Assembly: GCA_009781235.1 (NCBI GenBank)
Contig: WQYM01000005.1
Span: 1-33,827, forward strand
DNA: 33,827 bases
Direction: 5' to 3'
From: Bacillota bacterium
GTDB taxonomy: Bacteria; Bacillota; Clostridia; Christensenellales; Pumilibacteraceae
The notes under the pieces are model-generated. The model did no database searches. It had not been told where the DNA came from and worked only from the letters and a program-made list of their open reading frames with translations. A program made the translations under genes and the position numbers. Positions 1 through 7,650 of the stretch are shown here, in pieces (the first letter of the stretch is position 1; every line of letters starts with the position of its first letter).

Positions 1-139
1 CGGTTTTTAAATCCTTGGCGCAATCCACTTTAGAAACATTCACAAAACCCGAAACACGCGGATCCTGCAATTTACTTTGAATGGTCAGCGTCAAGCTTTT
101 GAGCATTTCGCTGTTGACTCGTTCGATACGGTGGGACAT
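1..139 (-). CDS. rbfA: 30S ribosome-binding factor A, N-terminal part (cut by window edge)
   Basis: The first 46 codons are present, and the rest lies outside the window. The peptide begins MSHRIERVNSEMLKSLTL and contains LQDPRVSGFVNVSKVDCAKD. This matches the RbfA start, where a basic helix (RxERV) is followed by the KDPRV-(G)F-V-T-V-V pattern. RbfA binds the 30S subunit and helps mature the 5' end of 16S rRNA, notably in the cold. The start is supported by AAGGAG about 8 nt upstream of the ATG. It follows infB on the same strand after a 36-bp gap holding an octamer repeat, the usual Bacillota order infB-rbfA. No ORF call above about 60 residues is possible because of truncation. Confidence 0.88.
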   Translation of the reverse strand, partial: MSHRIERVNSEMLKSLTLTIQSKLQDPRVSGFVNVSKVDCAKDLKT

Positions 140-153
140 TGGAGTACTCCTTT

Positions 154-176
154 AGTGCAGTAGTGCAGTAGTGCAC
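154..176. repeat. Octamer tandem array (AGTGCAGT) at the infB-rbfA junction
   Basis: Almost three copies of AGTGCAGT fill the gap between the infB stop codon and the rbfA Shine-Dalgarno site. The same octamer array occurs at 3661-3682 after nusA. Read on the minus strand the array begins inside or directly after the infB stop. Confidence 0.85.
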
Positions 177-2914
177 TATAGCACTTGCTCGAGACTAAAC
201 GCCTCAATCACATCCAGCTCCTTAACGTCCGAAAAGCCCTCGACGCTGATGCCGCACTCATAGCCCTCTGCAACGTCTTTGACGTCCTCTTTAAAGCGTT
301 TTAAGCCCTTTAAGCTGCCCTCGAAAATGATTTCGCCGAAGCGTAGCACACGGACTTTTTGGTTTCGGTAGATTTTACCGCTCAGCACATACGAGCCGGC
401 GACGATGCCCGAACCCGTAATCTTAAATACATTGCGCACCTCGGCGCGGCCCGTAATAAGCTCGCGGTATTTGGGCGTAAGCATGCCTTTTAAAACGCGT
501 TCGATGTCTTCAATCGCCTCGTAAATCACGCGGTACGTGCGGATTTCAACGCCTGCCATGTCGGCGAGCGACTTATTCTCGGTGTCGGGGCGCACGTTAA
601 ACCCGATAATCAGCGCTTTGGAAGCCTCCGCAAGCAAAATATCTGACTTGGTAACCGCGCCGACTCCCCCGCCGATGACGTTGACTCTCGCTTCCTCGTT
701 TTGCAATTTTGCCAGCGAATTGCGGAGCGCCTCGACCGAGCCCTGCACGTCGGCCTTTATGATGATATTTAGAGCCTTTAGCTGCGCCTCGCCGGTCTTT
801 TTTAACAGCTCGTCCAGCGTGAACTTTTGTCCCGGTGCGATTTGTCCGGCACGCAATTTATCCACGCGCTCGGAAGCCACTTGACGCGCCGTTTTCTCGT
901 CGGCAACCGCCAACACCGCGTCGCCGGCGCCCGGAACCTCGGTAAAGCCTAAAATGGAGACTGCCATCGAGGGGCCCGCTTCCTTTACGGCACATCCCGT
1001 ATCGTCGGTCATGGCGCGCACCTTGGCAACAGACGTGCCCGCGACTAAGTTGTCGCCGACGCGTAAGGTTCCATTTTGAACGATGACGTTGGCGACCGGC
1101 CCGCGGCCCTTATCGACGCGCGCCTCTATCACGGAGCCTCTGGCAAGCCTTGCCGGGTTTGCGCGGTAATTGTTGACCTCGGCAAGTAGCAGTATAGATT
1201 CGAGTAAGTTCTCAATCCCCTCACCCGTTTTGGCGGAAATCGGGACGACCATCGTCTCGCCGCCCCATTCTTCGGCAACCAAACCGTGCTCGGTCAGCAT
1301 TTCGCGCACCTTGGCAACGTTGGCGCCGGGCTTATCAATTTTATTGATGGCAACGATTACGGGCACGGAAGCGGCCTTGGCGTGATTCATCGCCTCAATA
1401 GATTGGGGCATGATGCCGTCGTCGGCCGCCACCACTAAAATCGCGATATCGGTAACCTGGGCGCCGCGCGCGCGCATCTCGGAGAACGCCTCGTGCCCCG
1501 GGGTGTCTAAAAAGGTGATGGTTTCGCCCTTGGCGGTAACCGAATACGCGCCGATGTGCTGCGTAATGCCGCCCGCCTCGCCCAGTGCGACGTTTGTTTT
1601 GCGGATACGGTCAAGCAGCGAGGTTTTGCCGTGGTCTACGTGGCCCATCACGGTGATGACCGGCGGACGCTTAATAAGGTCTGCCTCATCGTCGGCGATG
1701 TCGTGCCCGGCCTCTAAAATTTCTTCCTGGCTCTTGTCGAGCTTTAATTCGAGCTCAACGCCCAGCTCGTTGGCCACCAGCTCCATCGTCGGAAAATCCA
1801 CGACGCCGTTGATGGTGGTCATGATGCCCAGCAGCATGAGCTTTTTGATGATTTCCTGCGCCGTTTTTCCGATTTTTTCGGACAATATCTTAACGGTCAG
1901 GTTTTCGGTGGTGATGATTGCCTTATCGATTCGAACCAAGAGAGGCTTATGCACTTCGGCTTTACGCTTGTTTTTTAGCTTGCGCGACCCGACGCGTTCC
2001 TCGTCAAAGGCGTCGGCAATAAAGCCCTTGCGGATCAGCGTGCGCTTGGTCATGCCCTTTTTGTCGTCGCCGGGCTTTGAATACTCCTTCCTTTTGTCGG
2101 TTTTGCGCGCCGAGGTTGAGGATATCGGGGGGGCGGCCGTGCCGGGTTTTGGAAGCGACGGGACGCCTGGGCGTTGGAGTGTCCCCGGACCGCCGGGGAC
2201 GCCGGGGCGCTGGGGTGCGCCCGGGGCTCCGGGGCGCATCGGAGCGCCGGGACGGGCGGATCCGGGAGCGCCGGGGCGGCTGCCTTGACGCGAGGGAAAC
2301 GCTGTGGCCGCGCTCGCGGCGGCGGGAGACAGCTTTCCGCGAATGTAACTCGGGGTAATATCAAAAGAGCGCGTCCGGATGTTATCGGATTTTTCCGGTT
2401 TTTTGCCTATTCCTTGCAAAGATTTCGCTCCCGATGCGGCAGGCAGAGGCGCCTTTGCGGCAGTCGGTGCTTGATTCGGCCGGGGTTTTGAACCTGCCTC
2501 CGGCGTCGCAGCCGGTTTTTCGGACTTTTCGGGCTTTTCTTGCTTATCGCGCTTTTCGGATTTATCGGACTTTTCGGGCTTTTCTTGCTTATCGCGCTTT
2601 TCGGATTTATCGGATTTTTCGGGCTTTTCAGACTTTTTGTCCACTTTAGCGTCGGTTTCTTCCACCGCATCTTCAGCCACGACCGATGCAGCGGCAAGCT
2701 CCTGCTCCCGCTTTAGTTCCTCGCGACGGATACGTTCTAAATTCTTTAGCCGGTCGCGCTCGCCGGCCAAAACCACGTCCAGCGCTTTGCGCGCGGCGGT
2801 AAGCTTTTGGGCAAGCGTTGCGATGTCGCTGTCCTTTTGATTCAGTACGTTGAGAAGCTTGATGTTTTCAAAGCCTCCGCCGCTTTTCGTAGCTTCGGGT
2901 TCGGGATTGTTCAA
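176..2914 (-). CDS. infB: Translation initiation factor IF-2
   Basis: The 912-aa IF-2 is a GTPase that brings fMet-tRNA to the 30S P site and promotes subunit joining. An IF2_N-like module (around residues 330-400, [18 protein letters not shown]) precedes the G domain. G1 GHVDHGKT is near residue 423, followed by G3 DTPGHEAF, G4 NKID and G5 SAKTGEG. Domains II-IV run to the end ([19 protein letters not shown]). The start is TTG, chosen because GGAGG lies 7 nt upstream. The N-terminal linker is low complexity: a Lys/Glu/Ser/Asp-rich repeat (residues about 93-133) and a Pro/Gly/Arg stretch (about 205-260). Such linkers are common in IF-2 and poorly conserved. The gene lies in the rimP-nusA-ylxR-ylxQ-infB-rbfA operon. 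Confidence 0.97.
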   Translation of the reverse strand: MNNPEPEATKSGGGFENIKLLNVLNQKDSDIATLAQKLTAARKALDVVLAGERDRLKNLERIRREELKREQELAAASVVAEDAVEETDAKVDKKSEKPEKSDKSEKRDKQEKPEKSDKSEKRDKQEKPEKSEKPAATPEAGSKPRPNQAPTAAKAPLPAASGAKSLQGIGKKPEKSDNIRTRSFDITPSYIRGKLSPAAASAATAFPSRQGSRPGAPGSARPGAPMRPGAPGAPQRPGVPGGPGTLQRPGVPSLPKPGTAAPPISSTSARKTDKRKEYSKPGDDKKGMTKRTLIRKGFIADAFDEERVGSRKLKNKRKAEVHKPLLVRIDKAIITTENLTVKILSEKIGKTAQEIIKKLMLLGIMTTINGVVDFPTMELVANELGVELELKLDKSQEEILEAGHDIADDEADLIKRPPVITVMGHVDHGKTSLLDRIRKTNVALGEAGGITQHIGAYSVTAKGETITFLDTPGHEAFSEMRARGAQVTDIAILVVAADDGIMPQSIEAMNHAKAASVPVIVAINKIDKPGANVAKVREMLTEHGLVAEEWGGETMVVPISAKTGEGIENLLESILLLAEVNNYRANPARLARGSVIEARVDKGRGPVANVIVQNGTLRVGDNLVAGTSVAKVRAMTDDTGCAVKEAGPSMAVSILGFTEVPGAGDAVLAVADEKTARQVASERVDKLRAGQIAPGQKFTLDELLKKTGEAQLKALNIIIKADVQGSVEALRNSLAKLQNEEARVNVIGGGVGAVTKSDILLAEASKALIIGFNVRPDTENKSLADMAGVEIRTYRVIYEAIEDIERVLKGMLTPKYRELITGRAEVRNVFKITGSGIVAGSYVLSGKIYRNQKVRVLRFGEIIFEGSLKGLKRFKEDVKDVAEGYECGISVEGFSDVKELDVIEAFSLEQVL
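2515..2640 (-). repeat. Internal 45-bp tandem repeat in infB coding the Lys/Glu linker
   Basis: A unit of about 45 bp, read as [15 protein letters not shown], is present twice plus partial copies. It encodes the charged linker upstream of the IF2_N module. The repeat is in codon phase and is an ordinary coding repeat, unlike the 7-bp arrays elsewhere. Confidence 0.75.
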
Positions 2915-2932
2915 GAAAAACCTCCGGGGTTT

Positions 2933-2963
2933 GATTCGGGATTCGGGATTCGGGGTTCGGGAT
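2933..2963. repeat. Heptamer array (GATTCGG/GGTTCGG) after ylxQ
   Basis: Four tandem 7-bp units of GATTCGG with one GGTTCGG variant occupy the gap between the ylxQ stop codon and the infB ribosome-binding site. The same unit family (ATTCGGG, GGTTCGG, GCTCGGG, GGTCGGG) recurs inside addA and addB, where it encodes runs such as PNPEPR. Confidence 0.85.
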
Positions 2964-3290
2964 TTACGTATTCTTACTCTTCACAATCGCGGAAGCGATA
3001 TTAACGTCGGTTATCGCGACCGCTTTTACGCCGCCGCGGTGTACGAGCTCACAAAGCGGTTTTGCGGATAATAGCATGGGGATGGAGCATTCCTGCGCGT
3101 AACGCTCTAACTTTTTTTGCGCGTTGTCGGCCAAAGACGCGTCGTACAGGATTAAGTATTTGCAAGCTCTCAAAAAAAGTATGTTGTCGGTTCCGAAAAT
3201 GATTTTACCGGATTTAATTGCAAAACCGAGAAAAGTTGTCAGTTTGCAGTTATCAGTTTGCAGTCGGGTCTGTTTTTTCTGCTCGTTCAT
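2964..3290 (-). CDS. ylxQ: L7Ae/L30e/S12e-type ribosomal protein YlxQ
   Basis: A small RNA-binding protein (108 aa) of the L7Ae/L30e/S12e/Gadd45 fold. YlxQ is encoded between ylxR and infB in most Bacillota and probably binds kink-turn RNA, but its role is not settled. The fold is recognised from FLGFAIKSGKIIFGTDNILF at the start of the domain, YLILYDASLADNAQKKL in the middle and KAVAITDVNIASAIV at the end. The first ~19 residues (QTRLQTDNCKLTT) are not typical and are encoded by a heptamer array (3235-3265), so the repeat has entered the 5' end of the gene. The annotated ATG has only a weak, distant GGAG, so the true start could be inside or after the array. Confidence 0.85.
   Translation of the reverse strand: MNEQKKQTRLQTDNCKLTTFLGFAIKSGKIIFGTDNILFLRACKYLILYDASLADNAQKKLERYAQECSIPMLLSAKPLCELVHRGGVKAVAITDVNIASAIVKSKNT
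3235..3265. repeat. Heptamer array (CAGTTTG/CAGTTAT) inside the 5' end of ylxQ
   Basis: About four 7-bp units (GTTGTCA, GTTTGCA, GTTATCA, GTTTGCA) overlap the predicted N-terminal codons of ylxQ. They are closely related to the AACTGAC array at 3312-3350 just upstream. Confidence 0.75.
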
Positions 3291-3311
3291 CCTATAAAAT
3301 AACTCCTAAAA

Positions 3312-3350
3312 AACTGACAACTGACAACTGACAACTGACAACTGACAACT
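3312..3350. repeat. Heptamer array (AACTGAC) between ylxR and ylxQ
   Basis: More than five exact tandem copies of AACTGAC end at the ylxR stop codon. On the minus strand ylxR ends GCCCGG-TGA and the array starts with the next base. The same unit is found inside addA near 19900-19930. Confidence 0.9.
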
Positions 3351-3638
3351 TCACCGGGCGCCGAGTTCTTCCAAAATGCGGTCATAGACTTCCCTGCCGA
3401 CATCCATCGAAAACGCCTTGTGGATGAGCCTTGATTTGCAGCATTTTTGGATGCATGCCGCATCATTGCAAATATATGCGCCGCGGCCGTTCTTTTTGCC
3501 CGTAAAATCGAGCGAAATTTCGCCCTCCGGGCTTTTTACGATGCGGATAAGCGTCCGCTTATCCTTCATTTGTCGGCACGCAAGGCACATACGCATGGGG
3601 GGGGATTTTGGTTTGGCGGAACCAGGTTTGGGAGGCAT
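3351..3638 (-). CDS. ylxR: YlxR (RnpM-like, DUF448) RNA-binding protein
   Basis: This 95-aa protein of the DUF448/YlxR family sits between nusA and ylxQ as usual. The signature is MRMCLACRQMKDKRTLIRIV followed by GRGAYICNDAACIQKCCKSR, which matches the family (RxCxxCR...GRGAYxC...C). In B. subtilis this protein was reported to act on RNase P RNA (RnpM). The start MPPKPG is chosen because AAGGA lies 8 nt upstream. An upstream ATG in frame would translate only the repeat and the ribosome-binding site. The stop TGA directly touches a heptamer array. Confidence 0.92.
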   Translation of the reverse strand: MPPKPGSAKPKSPPMRMCLACRQMKDKRTLIRIVKSPEGEISLDFTGKKNGRGAYICNDAACIQKCCKSRLIHKAFSMDVGREVYDRILEELGAR

Positions 3639-3660
3639 AATCAATCCTTTTTTATCGCCT

Positions 3661-3682
3661 AGTGCAGTAGTGCAGTAGTGCA
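3661..3682. repeat. Octamer tandem array (AGTGCAGT) after nusA
   Basis: This array has the same octamer, orientation and gene-relative position as at 154-176. On the minus strand it starts at the nusA stop codon and ends just upstream of the ylxR ribosome-binding site. Confidence 0.85.
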
Positions 3683-4828
3683 TTATTCCAGGTCTCCCAG
3701 GTCTTCCTCGAACAAATCGAGGTCGATATCCTCGTCGGCGGCATGGGGATCCGTGGGCGCGGCAGTCGATTCCGCTTCCTCCGTCTCGTCGGCGCGCAGG
3801 GATGAGTACGGCTTTACGTCGATTTTCCAGCCGGTCAATTTGGCGGCGAGGCGCGCGTTTTGCCCGTCCTTGCCGATGGCCAAACTCAGCATATCGTCCA
3901 TAACTACGGCCTTGGCGCAGCGTTCGTCGTCGTTTGCCTGCACCATGATGACCTTAGCGGGACTAAGGGCGCGCGCGATAAACTCTAAGATGTCGTCGCA
4001 CCACGGGATGATGTCGATTTTTTCGCCTTCCAACTCCGAAACGACCGCGTTGACGCGCATACCGCGGTTGCCGACGCACGCGCCTACGGCATCGATTTCC
4101 GGGTCAACGGAGTAAACGGCCATTTTTGTGCGATACCCCGCCTCGCGTACGATGGATTTGATTGTGATGATGCCGCCGTTAATTTCCGGCACTTCCATCT
4201 CGAATAAACGCTTGACAAATCCGGAAACGGTGCGCGAAACGATGATTTGCGGACCCTTTTGACCCGCCTTAATCTTTTTGACGTACACCTTGATGCGGTC
4301 GCCCACGTTAAAGCGGTCATTGGGCATCTGGTCTTGCGGGTTTAGCACCGCCTCAAGCTTGTTGATTTCGACGTACACGTTCTTGTTGTCGATGCGGCGC
4401 ACGACGCACGAAACCAGTTCGTCCTCTTTTTGGGACAGTTCGCTGTACGCCATTTCGCCCTCGACCTCGCGCAGCTTTTGCATGATGACCTGCTTGGCGG
4501 TTTGGGCGGCGATGCGACCGAAATCCTTAGACGAAATTTCTTCCTGTACGCGGTCGCCCACCTTGTACTTTTTGCTGACAAGCCGGGCGTCCTCGAGGCT
4601 GATTTCTTTTTCTTTGTCCTCGACCTCTTCGACGACGTTTTGGAACGCGTAAACCTTAATCGTGTTGCGGTCGGGCAAAAGCCTAACCTCGACGGCCTTG
4701 GGGGTTCCGGTGTGCTTTTTGTACGCGATGACGAGCGCCGTTTCAAGCGCCTCTAAAAACACATCTTTTTTGATGCGCTTCTCGGCTTCTAAATCGTCCA
4801 GCGCCTGAAAAAAATCCTTGTTGATCAT
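3683..4828 (-). CDS. nusA: Transcription termination/antitermination factor NusA
   Basis: NusA (381 aa) binds RNA polymerase and nascent RNA and modulates pausing, termination and antitermination. The order is an N-terminal RNAP-binding domain (MINKDFFQALDDLEAEKRI), an S1 domain (about 130-200, SCVVRRIDNKNVYVEI), then two KH domains with GACVGNRGMRVNAVVSEL and LAIGKDGQNARLAAKLTGW. An acidic C-terminal tail replaces the AR repeats of proteobacterial NusA, as is normal in Bacillota. The ATG before INKDFF is chosen from the family start, with AAGGAAA about 12 nt upstream. A longer in-frame extension runs into the AT-rich repeat E1 and is not real coding. Confidence 0.96.
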   Translation of the reverse strand: MINKDFFQALDDLEAEKRIKKDVFLEALETALVIAYKKHTGTPKAVEVRLLPDRNTIKVYAFQNVVEEVEDKEKEISLEDARLVSKKYKVGDRVQEEISSKDFGRIAAQTAKQVIMQKLREVEGEMAYSELSQKEDELVSCVVRRIDNKNVYVEINKLEAVLNPQDQMPNDRFNVGDRIKVYVKKIKAGQKGPQIIVSRTVSGFVKRLFEMEVPEINGGIITIKSIVREAGYRTKMAVYSVDPEIDAVGACVGNRGMRVNAVVSELEGEKIDIIPWCDDILEFIARALSPAKVIMVQANDDERCAKAVVMDDMLSLAIGKDGQNARLAAKLTGWKIDVKPYSSLRADETEEAESTAAPTDPHAADEDIDLDLFEEDLGDLE

Positions 4829-4880
4829 GAGCGTGCGGTTTCCTTGTGTAACATTTTTTGTATCTCCGGTTTTATTCAAA

Positions 4881-4974
4881 TTATAAATGATAAATGATAA
4901 ATGATAAATTTTGGACATGATGGAAAGTGTAAAAAAATCCACAATTTATCATTTATCATTTATAATTTATCATT
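4881..4974. repeat. Inverted pair of heptamer arrays (TAAATGA / TCATTTA) between rimP and nusA
   Basis: The left arm (4881-4910) is tandem ATGATAA units. The right arm (4943-4974) is the same heptamer in the opposite orientation, and about 32 bp lie between them. The arms match over more than 20 bp, so the RNA could form a long AT-rich hairpin. The right arm abuts the rimP stop codon. This is the simplest example in the window of an element with heptamer arrays as terminal inverted repeats. Confidence 0.85.
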
Positions 4975-5440
4975 ATTCAAAGCTAACGTACGGCCGAACG
5001 TAGACGACCTTACTATCTTCAAACTGTATTCGCTCGTCGACTGCCTTTACGGTTACGGCAACGGTAACGGTGTGCTCCGCTTTTTCGATCAAAACGCCCT
5101 CGTACACTTTCTTGCCGCGATACGGGTCATAAAGCTTTACTTCTACCTTTTTGCCGTAGTTGCGCTCAAAATCGCGCAGGGTTTTAAAGGGCCGATCCAG
5201 GCCGGGGGACGAAACATTTAAGGTGTACGGCGCGCCCTTGGAGGGGTCTAATTCATCCAACACCGGGTCGATGGCGCGGTGTACCCGCTCGCAGTCGTCT
5301 AAAGTAATCCCGGCCTCGTTTGCAATAAAAAACGTCAAATGCGTATCGCCGCGTTTAACTTCGCATTCGACATCAAGGAGCTCGCAGCCCATGCTTTCGA
5401 CCACGGGCGCTATATGGGATTTGATGAGGGTGATATCCAT
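4973..5440 (-). CDS. rimP: Ribosome maturation factor RimP
   Basis: RimP (155 aa) assists 30S assembly, acting around S19 and the 16S 3' domain. The family pattern is present: VVESMGCELLDVECE near residue 14, DDCERVHRAIDPVLDE, YTLNVSSPGLDRPF, then the C-terminal SH3-like domain (KKVEVKLYDPYRGKKVYEGVL). Length is typical. It is the first gene of the nusA operon here. The ATG has no clear Shine-Dalgarno site. A stable hairpin and a likely promoter lie upstream. The stop codon is embedded in the right arm of the heptamer element at 4881-4974. Confidence 0.95.
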   Translation of the reverse strand: MDITLIKSHIAPVVESMGCELLDVECEVKRGDTHLTFFIANEAGITLDDCERVHRAIDPVLDELDPSKGAPYTLNVSSPGLDRPFKTLRDFERNYGKKVEVKLYDPYRGKKVYEGVLIEKAEHTVTVAVTVKAVDERIQFEDSKVVYVRPYVSFE

Positions 5441-5455
5441 AGTTACACAAAAGTT

Positions 5456-5483
5456 AGGAGCGGACCTTTCGGCCCGCTCCTAA
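5456..5483 (-). promoter_or_regulatory. Hairpin with GAAA tetraloop in the rimP leader
   Basis: On the minus strand TAGGAGCGG and CCGCTCCTA-type arms pair around GGCC-GAAA-GGTCC (one mismatch). This gives a compact stem capped by a GNRA loop, about 15 nt before the rimP start codon. No U-run follows, so a terminator is unlikely. It could affect rimP translation, which lacks a Shine-Dalgarno site, or RNA stability. Confidence 0.55.
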
Positions 5484-5501
5484 ATCCTACAATGCTAACT
5501 T

Positions 5502-5531
5502 ATCATAGAGTTTATCACAAAATTTTGAAAA
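5502..5531 (-). promoter_or_regulatory. Probable sigma-A promoter of the rimP-nusA-infB operon
   Basis: The -10 TATGAT (5502-5507) and -35 TTTTCA (5526-5531) are separated by 18 bp in AT-rich DNA. The start site would lie about 55-60 nt upstream of rimP, so the GNRA hairpin would be in the 5' leader. The -35 match is only moderate. Confidence 0.4.
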
Positions 5532-5576
5532 AATCAACCGTTCCACGCATGTTTTTAAAGGTTTTTTAAAAATGTT

Positions 5577-6707
5577 CTACTTTCTGCGGAGGATGATGAA
5601 GAACAACAGCCCTATGACCAGCAGGGCGCCGATGGCAATAAGCAGCCACGCTACGGGAGGCAGGCCGCCCGCGCCGCTGAGGTTTTCGACAATCGTGAGG
5701 CTTGTGGATAGCTTAACGCCGCCGCCAAAGGTGAACTCAACGTCGTAAACGCCCGCGCCGAGGCCCAAAAGGTAGCCGCTAGAGAGCGTGATTTCTGCGT
5801 CGTTCTCGCCGCTTACCGTGTAATCGCCTTCGCCCAAAGCCTCGCCGTTGACCGTGACGCCGGATACCCCGGACGTTACGCCGCTGAACGTGAAGGTGTA
5901 TCCGGCCGCGCTCACGACGCCCGCATCGCCTAAAAGCCCGCCGCCCTTACCAAGCGTTACCGTGCCGGACGCGCCCGTAATAAAGCTGACAGGACCCTGG
6001 GATTTGCCGTTGCCGCCCGGGTTGGGGACGGGCGTAAAGTTGTCTTTAATGTCGTCGGGGTCGATGTTGCCGTTATTCCCGCCGCCCGCAACATAGAGGC
6101 AAATCAGGCACAATAACGCCGTGTTGCCGTTCTGCGAGCCGTCCGGGTTGACCTGGCCGCCCGAGCCCGCCCAAATCAAGTCGTGCGCTTCTTTATCGCT
6201 GACCGCGTCGCAGCCGTAGTTTAAGCACTCGTGCCAGTGGCCGGCCGCATCGGACTTCCAACGGATGTCAAAGTTGTGATCTTCGGTGGTAACGTATACG
6301 CCCGCGGGAGCCGAGGCGTAGTCTACCAGCGTACCGCCGTCGCAAACCTCCGCCACGCGCACCTCAAAATAATGCGTGGAATTCGTTAGTAACCCGTCAA
6401 ACGTAATCACCGGCCGATCCGTGGACTGCATATCGTTTATGTCCGTCAATTCTATTTGGCTTAAAAACTCGTCAAACAGGATTATATCTTGGCAGGCGTA
6501 GTGGTCGAACTTGCCCGAATGCTTGTAATTGCTGACTTTGAACACATCGCCGTATTTATAGCCCAAAACACGGTTGACGAAGGTGGTTTTGCCCGTGCCT
6601 TCCGCGCCGTATATGTAGGTTGTGCGAATGGTGCGCTCGGTATTTTTGAACCTATCTCTTAAAAGGTTTTGCCGCGTCTTTTCAATCTTATCCCCCATAT
6701 TTATCAT
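5577..6707 (-). CDS. Chimeric protein: CRESS-type Rep helicase fragment joined to a wall/membrane-anchored surface protein
   Basis: 376 aa from the ATG that overlaps the upstream stop (ATGA). Residues about 4-93 resemble the superfamily 3 helicase part of CRESS-DNA virus/plasmid Rep proteins: KIEKTRQNLLRDRFKNT, Walker A YGAEGTGKT, VFKVSNYKHSGKFD and Walker B DIILFDEF followed by TDINDM. The similarity then stops abruptly. The rest is a surface protein: a HWHECLNYGC segment with paired Cys, an X2-like Ig domain (VTVNGEALGEGDYTV), one TM helix (VAWLLIAIGALLVIGLLFFI) and a short RRK tail. No LPxTG is seen (only GLPPVAW). Rep strand C, the arginine finger and the HUH nuclease are missing, so replication activity is very unlikely. 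It is either a broken gene or an expressed fusion. Confidence 0.6.
   Translation of the reverse strand: MINMGDKIEKTRQNLLRDRFKNTERTIRTTYIYGAEGTGKTTFVNRVLGYKYGDVFKVSNYKHSGKFDHYACQDIILFDEFLSQIELTDINDMQSTDRPVITFDGLLTNSTHYFEVRVAEVCDGGTLVDYASAPAGVYVTTEDHNFDIRWKSDAAGHWHECLNYGCDAVSDKEAHDLIWAGSGGQVNPDGSQNGNTALLCLICLYVAGGGNNGNIDPDDIKDNFTPVPNPGGNGKSQGPVSFITGASGTVTLGKGGGLLGDAGVVSAAGYTFTFSGVTSGVSGVTVNGEALGEGDYTVSGENDAEITLSSGYLLGLGAGVYDVEFTFGGGVKLSTSLTIVENLSGAGGLPPVAWLLIAIGALLVIGLLFFIILRRK
6431..6707 (-). mobile_element. Remnant of a CRESS-type rolling-circle Rep (helicase N-part)
   Basis: This covers the Rep-like codons only. The Walker A motif lies at about 6585-6608 and the Walker B motif about 100 bp further. 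The flanks on both sides look like parts of one surface protein in different frames. This is what an insertion of about 280 bp of plasmid or virus DNA would produce. Recognition rests on motif memory, not on a search. Confidence 0.55.
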
Positions 6708-7062
6708 TTGATATAGATTTGGTCTTTCGCGACAATCCAAACCTCGTTCACCGTGCCCCACGAGGCTTGGGCGGGGTAAGCGGTCGAGGAGGCGGGAACC
6801 GTAATTGTGCCTGTAAAACAGCTGCCGGGACTCGTAGTCGTAAAATGCCCGGAAACAATGTCCGCCGAACCGGCAATCGCTACGAACACTCCGTAATAAT
6901 CGCCCGAAAGAATGGTCAACGTGCCGCTGCTGACTCCTACCGCAACGCCGCTGGGGCCGGACGCGGAAACCGTCAAGCCGTCCAACGTTACGTCTCCGCC
7001 GAGCACGCCGATAGCGGACGTATGCAAGGTATTAATCACGGCGCCGTTTTTAAGCGTGACGT
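6704..7062 (-). pseudogene. Surface-protein fragment (beta-helix type), 5' end lost to repeats
   Basis: This open stretch of about 120 codons has a repetitive, Gly/Thr/Ser-rich pattern (LKNGAVINTL, GDVTLDGLTV, SGTLTILSGDYYGVF, GSADIVSGHF). Bacterial right-handed beta-helix surface proteins look like this. It ends in VNEVWIVAKDQIYIK-stop, and the TGA overlaps the ATG of the Rep fusion. The 5' side runs without an evident start into the GGGGACGTAG repeats (7060-7180). Together with 5577-6430 it probably made one surface protein, later disrupted upstream by repeats and in the middle by the Rep fragment. Confidence 0.5.
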
Positions 7063-7179
7063 AGTACTTGACGTGCCACGGGGACGTAGTGCCACGGGGA
7101 CGTAGTGCCACGGGGACGTAGTACTTGACAGGTCACGGGGGCGTGAGTTTGACCATGTCACGGGGGCGTGAGTTTGACC
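7060..7179. repeat. Tandem GGGGACGTA and GGGGGCGTGAG repeats
   Basis: Three perfect copies of a 16-bp unit (GTGCCACGGGGACGTA, 7073-7120) are bounded on both sides by GTAGTACTTGAC. Two copies of a 25-bp unit containing GTCACGGGGGCGTGAGTTTG (7130-7179) follow. A single related copy lies in addA near 20036-20062. All share the GGGGACG core with the palindromes that flank the transposase. Confidence 0.85.
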
Positions 7180-7650
7180 ACACCCACCCCCGTAGGGGTC
7201 GCAGTCCTCTGCGACCCGCTGCCGTTGTGCGGGCGAAAAAGCCGTGCCGGGGGGAGGTGTCGGGGGGACGGGGGTGTCGATTTCGGAAAGCAAGTTTCCG
7301 AAACCCCTTCGGGGCACTTCGCGCTGTGCGCTCGTGTCACCACGCCTCGGGCCGCCGTTCGGCGGCCCTCCGTCCCCGAGCCGCCCAAACAAATTGCGCC
7401 CACAACAACAATTCAACGAGGCGGACAGCATTGGAAAGAAGTCGCTTACCGGGGTTGCCGATTCCCCGTAGGGGTCGATGCCCTCATCGACCCGCCGGAT
7501 TCCGATTCCCCCGTAGGGGTCGATCTACAGATCGACCCGCCGGAACAGTCATTTTTAATAAGGTGCGGGACGATGAGGGCATCGTCCCCTACAATAAAAA
7601 ACGCTTGGAACAAAAGAAAGAATCCCTTGAACCCGCTATCACTTATCCCT
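7180..7650. repeat. Interspersed repeat island with four GTAG-type REP hairpins and the GC-rich core
   Basis: No gene is supported here. REP-like units (GTAG followed by an imperfect hairpin ending in CGACCC) lie at 7192-7218, 7468-7493 and 7513-7538, and one in reverse at 7567-7592. Between them (about 7245-7385) is the GC-rich core that also appears in addA and addB. It contains GGGGGGAGGTGTCGGGGGGA, a GGAAAGCAAGTTTCC inverted repeat and CACTTCGCGCTGTGCGCTCG. The long open frames on both strands are consequences of GC-rich repeats. Confidence 0.8.

Noticed and set aside
1410-2288. Plus-strand ORF of 292 codons opposite infB
   Set aside because: It is antisense to well-conserved infB codons and has Ser/Pro-rich composition typical of a shadow frame.
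4829-4942. N-terminal extension of NusA
   Set aside because: It is encoded by the AT-rich heptamer element. The family start and a Shine-Dalgarno site are at 4828.
7060-7179. CRISPR array
   Set aside because: Units are contiguous, short and without unique spacers, and no cas genes are in the window. The same holds for all heptamer arrays.
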